A stretch of DNA of 64,000 nt, taken from contig OY856409.1 in assembly GCA_963693085.1 (NCBI GenBank), positions 297,266,058-297,330,057 of the forward strand. Direction: 5' to 3'. Position numbers and translations under genes: made by a program. This stretch comes from Alisma plantago-aquatica. Its lineage: Eukaryota; Streptophyta; Magnoliopsida; Alismatales; Alismataceae. Below the pieces are notes generated by a model. It did not search any database. It was not told where the DNA came from and worked only from the letters and a program-made list of their open reading frames with translations. Below are positions 57,661 to 64,000 of this stretch, piece by piece; position 1 is the stretch's first letter, and each line of letters begins with the position of its first letter.

Positions 57661-59535
57661 ATGGGTGACTACTTAGGAGGGAGACTCTCGACCAGCCTTC
57701 CAATCTTCAATGGGAGCAACTTCCTCTATTGGAGAAGAAGACTTCAATTCTTCATCCAAGGATCAAGTCTCGAGATGTGGCAAATGGTGAACAGCCCATA
57801 CATTCTACCAAAGACAAACATTGAAGAATGGGATGAAGCCACCTTAATGAAAGCAACCTTGAATGCTAGAGCCATGCACATCCTATATGCCTCCATGACC
57901 CCCACCGAGTTCAACCGGATTTCCTCTTGTGAGACGGCCTATGAGGTATGGAGAAAGCTTTGCATCACTTATGAAGGGACAGATCAAGTGAAGGAAAGCA
58001 AAGTCTACATGCTCAAAGGGTTGCTTGAGAACTTCAAGATGGGAAAGGAGGAGAGCATAGCCAACATGTACTCAAGGCTCAACACCATCTTGAATGGTCT
58101 TTCTGTTCTAGGACATCCTATGTCTAGTGGAGAGATCAACTAAAAGATACTTAGAACTCTCCCCAAGAGATGGGAATCCAAGGTGACTTCTATTGAAGAA
58201 GCAAGGTCGCTTAGGTATATTCCTATTGAAGAGCTCATTGGAAATCTTCAAGCACATGAAGCTACACTTGACAAGAGGGAGGAATTAGAAAGATAAGAGG
58301 AGAAAGAACTCAAGAGAATGAAGAAGGCTGAAATCAAAGCTCAAATCAAGGCTATTGTTGGTCAAGCCTCTCCATTCTCTCAAGTTGAAGAAGATGCCAT
58401 GTACTCCAAGGGTAGACTCTACAAAGGCAAGTCCTCCTCCATCCGGTGCTTCACATGTGGAAAGAAGGGTCACTACAAGGAATATTGCCCACAAGGCAAA
58501 AAGGCCCATCTTCACAAGAAGGAGAAATGGCACTCAAGCTCAAGTGGCTCCTCCAACTCAAGCTCAAGTGAAGATTCATGTGAAGGATCAAGCTCAAGCT
58601 CTAGTGATGAAGGAGAATGTCATTTTGCTCTTGTAGCATCAACAAGTGAAGACTCAAATGAGGTAAATCTAGACTCTTTAGATAAAGAATCCTTGATTGA
58701 TCTCATTCATGATATTTGTGCATCTCTTAAGTCTTCTAAAAAGAAAAAGAAAAAGTTTGCTAAAATTGTTGATAATTTGCATATAGAACTAGATGATCTT
58801 GAATATGCAAATTCTTGCTTGCTTATTGATAAAAATGATTGTCTTAGCCAAGTAGACTCTCTTAAACTTGAAAATGCTAGTTTACTTGATAAGATTAAAT
58901 TTCTAGAAGCTCAACCTCTCATGCCTAATTCTAATGAAGAACATACTTTAATTGTTGATTCTCTCATGCATGACATTGATGTTCTTAAATCTGAAAACAA
59001 AAACAAAGATTTTGTTTTGCATGAATTAGAACTAGAAAATGCCTCCTTGCTTGCTAAAATCAATGGGCATGAATCTTGTTCTAGTTCTACTAATAGAGAG
59101 AATGATGTTGCTGCTCTTCATATTGATAGAGATTCTTATTTAACTAAAACTCTTTGCTTAGAAAATGATCCTCTACATGCTAGAGATAACATTAATCAAT
59201 TGTCTTCTACTATTGCTTCTCTTAAGCATGATAATGACAGTTTGAGATCATCTTTGCAAAGATTCTTAGTTGGTAAAAAGAATCTTAATCAAATCCTAGA
59301 CCATACTACTAAACAAATTGGTAGACATGGTTTAGGGTATGATAGTAGTCAAGGGAACAACAAAGATAAAGGACCTCCAATATTCCATGGAGAATCCTCT
59401 AGTTCCAAGACTATGGGCACATGCAACTATTGCAATGAATTAGGTCATTATTTGAATTGTTGTCCTTTTAGGAAAGCACCCAAGAGAAATAGGATTTGGG
59501 TTGCTAAACTAACTCCTCCGGACCCAAAAACATGA
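57661..59535 (+). pseudogene. Gag, unit 6 (stops at codons 161 and 212)
   Basis: Two private stops: TCA to TAA at 58141-58143 and CAA to TAA at 58294-58296. The frame is open again from 58297 through both knuckles to the normal end. Knuckle 1 reads CFTCGKKGHYKEYC (Asp to Tyr next to the last Cys). Knuckle 2 has the GHYLNCC form of unit 3, and the tail reads PKRNRIW as in units 2 and 3. Confidence 0.88.
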
Positions 59536-60059
59536 TTGGGGACCATTTCATCTTTCTTCTTGTAGGTACTTGCAAATGGATTGACTTGAGCTATTGAATT
59601 GTAAATTGACTTCTCAATCCACATGAAAGAAGAAAGGTGAGATGTGTAGAGGGTGACAACAAGTAGAAAAGCAATGGTAAGCACAAAGGTATTGTTTTAT
59701 TGCTTATAACCTTTTCTAACTTGTTTTTGTCAAGTTAGTGTGCACTATACATATGGTTTTTGAGTCAAAAGTGGAATTTTGTGTTTCTCTTCACACTCTT
59801 GCTCAAAAATTGTTCCTAATGCTTCTATAGTGCATTACTAAATTGCTTAGACATGTTTGGATATGGTTTGTATTTTTAGCATGCCTCTAGATATGTTTTA
59901 TGAAAAATATGTGCTTTTTCTACAGCAGTTTTGTCGGCCGAGTTTGTCCTGTCTAAAACTCGACCGATAGGCACCAATGGGTGTTGCCAACAGCTGCGAT
60001 CGGCCGAGTTGCCAATACACAGAACTCGACCGAAAACACTATTCACAGAGTATACATTT
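59536..60059 (+). other. Unit 6 3' internal region, truncated
   Basis: Matches the other units up to GAGTATACATTT, just past the palindrome pair (from about 59934), then jumps into the LTR. The small ORF, internal purine runs and PPT are deleted. Confidence 0.85.
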
Positions 60060-61280
60060 TGTGAGATTCGGCCGAGTTGCAAACTCAGCCGATTCCCGTT
60101 CGGTCGAGTTTCTATCTAGGAAACTCGGCCGATCCACTGATCGGTCCAAGATGAAAGTCGACCGATCGGCCGAGTTTCTCCAAAGGAACTCGGCCGACAG
60201 TCTAGCTTTCAGCCTTGTCTTTTAGTGGTTCGGCCGAGTTACCTTTATATAAACTCGGCCGATCAGACTGTACGAAAAAGTGCAGAAAAGTGATTCTAGC
60301 CGTTGTGGAGTTGCAACAAGTGAAAATAGATCCGTTGCAAGCCACAAAACGGCTAGTTTTCATTCACAAGTGTTCCCAAAGGCTAAGAGGCATCCCCAGC
60401 TATAAATAGGACCCCTTGGGCTTCATTCCAAGGTTGAGAATTCATTGCAAACTCTTTGTGAGGTTCCTATTCTATAGTTGAGTGCTTCCTACAACCTCCT
60501 CTCTCTCTCTAAGCTTAATCAGTTGCTACATCCATTAGAGTGAGTAGGAAATCTGTAAGAGAGCTAGTCCTACATGTATATCTTGTGAGGCTCTCACTTC
60601 CACCACCTCCCCATCTCTCATTTGCTATCTTGAAGATGAAGGTTCTCTCTCTTGTCCAAGAGAGGTGAAGAAGAATAAGGGAAGGAGTCCCTTGGTGAAG
60701 ATCAAGGCAGAAGACTTGGAGCTAGAGTGGGTAAGTCCTTGGAGAAGGCAGAAGACTCAAGCTCAAGTGGGTAAGACCTTGGTGGAAAGCTTCTCCGAGT
60801 GAAGGTGAAGTCAAAGGCGGAAGATCCAAGAAGAGTGGGTAATTCCTGCAAGGCCGAAGACTTGTGCAAGAGTGGGTAAGTCTTTGGAGAAGGCCGAAGA
60901 CTCTTGCAAAGTGGGTAAGTCCTTGGTAAGGTTGAAGACTCTTTGTATTGGATAGGTAAGTCCTTTGTTGGTCATGTATTGTATGTCTTATTAATGAATA
61001 TAAGAGTGCAATTGTTTGAAGTCCTAGAGGTTGACCTCTCTAGGCAAGTGGACTGACACACTTCTAGTTTGAAGTGTGGAACCACTCTAAATACCTTGTT
61101 TAATTGGTGCATGTTCAATCTCTCTTATCCTTGCTATGCATGATTTAGTTGCACTGAAATTACCTATTTAGCAACCTTATCTTGTCATATATTTTGAAGG
61201 TTTAATGAGTTTTGTTTAAGTGCTTTCAGCTCTATTCACCCCCCTTCTAGAGCATCTAATCACCCATCTAGGATCCAACA
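60060..61280 (+). repeat. Array LTR7, 5'-truncated (about 1221 of 1629 bp)
   Basis: Begins within the palindrome cluster at the equivalent of LTR nt 410 and runs to CAACA at 61280. TATA box at 60401-60409. It lacks its TGTTG end. The 3' end meets the GATAA duplication, confirming it as the array's outer boundary. Confidence 0.9.
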
Positions 61281-61285
61281 GATAA
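61281..61285. repeat. Array target-site duplication, right (GATAA)
   Basis: Identical to 28644-28648. Confidence 0.9.
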
Positions 61286-61819
61286 CACGTCACACTAAGC
61301 ATATAGCCTCTTCCAGGTCATGGGACCCAATCACATAATCCCTGCATATATATCATCACATTGTGCCTCAACTCTATGTATGATCACCATCCTGTATAAT
61401 ATAGAATTCACCATAGTATTCACATAGTTATGATATTCACAATACCTGCAAAGTTAGGGATTCATAAATAGGAGAGAGAAATCATCATACTATGATAATC
61501 ACTCCAAGTATAATAAGCAAGACATATCACATGACCCAAAATTAGGGTTAGGGTTCCATACACATAGCTTATTAAGGTTTTATAGCTATATTCAATCATC
61601 AAACCCTAGGTACACCATATCCCACTTTCTTAGATCATATTAGGGTTAAGGAACGTGATTAGGGTTAACCAAATAATCATCCAAACAACACTATACATGG
61701 TTCCTTACTTTCTTACTTCTGCACGTGTTGACTATATGTTCATGTATGGGTCTCAACCATCCATCACATAGGTGTCTCGACCACTCATAAAACAAGTGTG
61801 TCAACCACCTTCATGTAAA

Positions 61820-61939
61820 GTGTCTCGACCGCAACATACCTAGGTGTCTCGACTGTAATAGACCTAGGCATCTCGACTGTAACAGACCTAGGTGTCTCGA
61901 CCGCAACAGACCTAGGTGTTTCGTCCGTAACAGACCTAG
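61820..61939. repeat. 24-bp minisatellite, five units
   Basis: Five contiguous 24-bp units, each beginning GTGTCTCGACC or a variant and ending CCTAG (61820, 61844, 61868, 61892, 61916). Degenerate GTGTCTYGACC copies extend on both sides, about 61770-62150. Confidence 0.9.
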
Positions 61940-63219
61940 GTGTCTCGACCACCACACAAACTTGTGTCTTGTCCACCTCATGAATTAGGGTTTCGACCCC
62001 CCTTTAAAACATGTCTTGACCTCAAAACAAAAGTTTTCTCAACCTCAAAACAAGGACATGTCTTGACCAACACAAGGCATGATGTCTCAACCCAAAATAG
62101 GAACAACATCTCGACCAAACACCATATCAAAGTGTCTTGACCCAAAAAGAAATTAAGGTGTATCTACCACTAAGATCAAGCTACCACCAAGGCAAAGAAC
62201 CATCATCAAAAAGCGATTAATAAAATCCAAAATAGAAGTATTCCATAGCCAAAACAGAAGATTATAGCAAGGAAAACCACCATCCTCAAGGGGAGAAACT
62301 TCACACATAACACGGTCACCACAAACCGTAACACAAGTGTCATGAAACCACCATGAAAGAACCTCATGAAAGAGAGATAAACCACATTTAGAACCTCCAA
62401 AATAGAACCTAAACTCCATGATACATCAAGGCACATGAACCTTATGCATGTGATCAAAACCAAGATCAAAGATAGGAAGAAAACCACCATTTCACAACCA
62501 TCTCTAAAATCGGGTACCTTACACTAGGGTTTCAGATTCTAAGCAAACCAAGCATGATAAACACCATCATTAAAGTTTTAGAGCATGGTATCATATACTA
62601 TCATGTTAGGATCACGATTTAGAGAGGAAAATTGTAACATTCAAGTAATTAAAAGTGCAATAATAGAGAGGGTAGAGTGTTATATAACCCGCCTTAAGGA
62701 AGATCAACTCAAAGGATCATTGGCTCCAAGCACACGATCACCAAGGGTGATGAAGATCCACAAAAAGCTCCAATCTCAACCACAAGATCACCTCAAGAAA
62801 AAGAAGACACCAAAGTGAAATATAGCTCAAGAAAAGAAGGGAAGAAACCCTAGGCCAAACCAAAAGAAGAAGGGATGAAGAGAGAATAAGCTTCCTCCAC
62901 TTGGGTACCACCTTGTCAAAACACAGTCTATGACCCTTGTTGTGAGATGTTTTCTCTCCAAAACAACCACCATGGAGGTTCCATGGTCTAGGGACGAGAA
63001 AAGATAAGGATATGGGTTAGAAAATCAAAGGAAAATGTCACCATATAAAGGCAAACACTTACCAAGGTTGAAGATGACCAAAAGTCACCACATGCAAGGT
63101 ATTTCAATCACCAAAGCTACAAGGATCAATCCTCCTTGATCCACCAAGCTCTAAGGATGAGAAAAAGAGAGGGAGGAAGAAGGAAGGCTGAAAGGTTCAC
63201 TTACATGTAGAGAAAAGGG

Positions 63220-63227
63220 TTTATATA
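63220..63227 (-). promoter_or_regulatory. Possible LTR TATA box (minus strand)
   Basis: TATATAAA on the minus strand, at a plausible distance from the presumed LTR start at 63982. Confidence 0.4.
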
Positions 63228-63552
63228 CTTTAGGAGGAGGGAGGTAAGGTGGATATGAGGTGTCAACATGAGAGGGCTCCAAAGGGACACTTGTCCACCC
63301 AAGAAACACACATGCAACCACTCAAACCATGCATGCACGATATGGTAATACAAACAATGTTGGGTCTTGACCACTTAGGTCCCCAACACATTGGTCTCTA
63401 TTGAGACACACCAAGGGGGTCAAGACAAAGAGAGTCACACACAACATGGTCGAGACAAAAGACCACCAAGGTCGAGACACTTCACAAAAGGATAACTGTC
63501 TGGACCAAACCACTCTAAAACCATCATGGTCAATAAAAACCATCTATAGAGG

Positions 63553-63570
63553 GTGTCTCAATTGAGACAC
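63553..63570. repeat. Perfect 18-bp palindrome
   Basis: GTGTCTCAATTGAGACAC is its own reverse complement. It lies in a zone (63360-63640) with several GGTCGAGAC copies, the inverse of the GTCTCGACC motif at 61770-62150. Confidence 0.85.
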
Positions 63571-63982
63571 TCACAAGTAACATCCTCAAGGTCAAGACAA
63601 GGGTCGCTACACTCAACCATGCACACATGGTCGAGACACATCAAAACCCTAGAAACCCTAATCACCTTTAAGGGTGTCACCACTCATCCAAGGCTCAACC
63701 GAGGCACCCCAAAGCATCACAATGTCTCTATCAGGAAGCTAAGATATAGAAGGTACACTCAAGATGTGGCAAATTGTAAGATAACCCTCACAAATGGGTA
63801 AATTGCAATTTAACCCAATATAAGCACAGAAAGCACAACCATCATCCAAATAAGATCAAATTGGAAACTTAAGCTTTACTCTAGATATAAAAGCATCTCA
63901 AAGGATTACAAAAAGGTTCTAACCACATTAATAAAGTCAAAACAAATAGGGTTAGACCAAAACCCAGGTCGCGGGTCTTACA

Positions 63983-64000
63983 GAATCAAGTAAAATCGTG
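63983..64000. other. Sequence beyond the presumed LTR end
   Basis: Eighteen bases with no clear polypurine tract. Too short to say whether this is element interior or flanking DNA. Confidence 0.3.

Larger units (their letters stand above)
28649..61280 (+). mobile_element. Tandem array of Gag-only LTR retrotransposon: 6 gag units, 7 LTRs
   Basis: LTR starts at 28649, 34100, 39572, 45041, 50511, 55981 and a truncated one from about 60060, giving periods of 5451, 5472, 5469, 5470 and 5470 bp. Each unit is LTR (~1.63 kb), PBS, gag, non-coding 3' part, PPT, then the next LTR, which is shared as 3' LTR of one unit and 5' LTR of the next. One GATAA duplication flanks the whole block and no duplication separates units. 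Units are not identical, so this is not a simple assembly echo. Repeated unequal exchange between LTRs of one insertion is the simplest origin. Confidence 0.92.
61281..63982 (-). repeat. Probable gypsy LTR segment flanking the array (minus)
   Basis: The right edge reads (minus) TGTAAGACCCGCGACCTGGG, similar to the LTR start TGTAACATCCCTGACCTGGG of the gypsy element at 1012, and the next ~200 bp resemble each other in layout. A minus-strand TATATAAA lies at 63220-63227, about 760 bp inside. No coding sequence was found across 2.7 kb. The array, the spacer at 28463-28648 and perhaps the DNA back to about 18.5 kb would then be insertions and pieces within one large LTR (inference). Confidence 0.5.

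Noticed and set aside
28649..61280. Array as several independent or nested insertions
   Set aside because: No duplications between units, constant spacing, shared LTRs and one outer GATAA pair all point to one insertion.
62153..62490. Hydrophobic minus-strand ORFs of 88-94 aa
   Set aside because: They lie in LTR-like non-coding DNA, with no motif and no conserved partner in the window.

Overview
The window is nuclear DNA of a flowering plant. It has a five-exon gene with GT-AG introns, several classes of plant retrotransposon, TG...CA long terminal repeats (LTRs) with 5-bp target-site duplications, and no prokaryotic features. A monocot is possible from the GC-rich first exon and the element families, but this is not proven. 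About 85% of the window is retrotransposon-derived; the only host gene recognised is a reticulon.

Layout. (1) 1-7030 (minus): a dead Ty3/gypsy chromovirus (Tekay/Del-like) with 3' LTR, integrase plus chromodomain, RNase H, reverse transcriptase (RT), protease, gag, primer-binding site (PBS) and a stub of the 5' LTR. A 5'-truncated LINE (plus) is inserted in its RT gene at about 3644-4676. (2) 7030-9165 (minus): a decayed RTE-type LINE. (3) 9170-11587: non-coding. (4) 11588-13258 (minus): an intact RTNLB-type reticulon gene, 254 aa in five exons. (5) 13259-16206: promoter side and AT-rich intergenic DNA. (6) 16207-28648: an old repeat with a 1.5-kb tandem duplication, carrying a complete Gag-only LTR retrotransposon (element A, 19153-26222, TSD CATCT) and a related solo LTR (26898-28462). 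(7) 28649-61280: the most striking part, a 32.6-kb head-to-tail array of the same family, LTR-gag-LTR-gag...LTR, with six gag units and seven LTRs at about 5.47-kb spacing. A single 5-bp duplication, GATAA, brackets the whole array. (8) 61281-63982: what looks like the LTR of another gypsy element (minus), with a 24-bp minisatellite and its own palindromic motif.

The family in parts 6 and 7 encodes only Gag: a UBN2-type capsid region, two CCHC zinc knuckles, a serine-rich acidic stretch and a long coiled coil. No protease, integrase, RT or RNase H is present, so it fits the non-autonomous Gag-carrying class (TR-GAG type), probably Sirevirus-like Ty1/copia. It would depend on enzymes supplied in trans. 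Its non-coding DNA is highly organised: a cluster of CG-rich palindromes upstream of the LTR TATA box, a ~40-bp minisatellite that repeats a consensus 5' splice donor (GTAAGT) in the transcribed part of the LTR, a second palindrome pair in the 3' internal region, several polypurine tracts, and a small conserved hydrophobic ORF.

The array is best explained by one insertion followed by unequal recombination between LTRs. Units 4 and 5 share many private mutations, and the exchange point can be placed inside LTR5. Units 1-3 keep open gag frames; units 4-6 carry stops. The last unit has lost about 1.8 kb across its 3' end and the start of LTR7.
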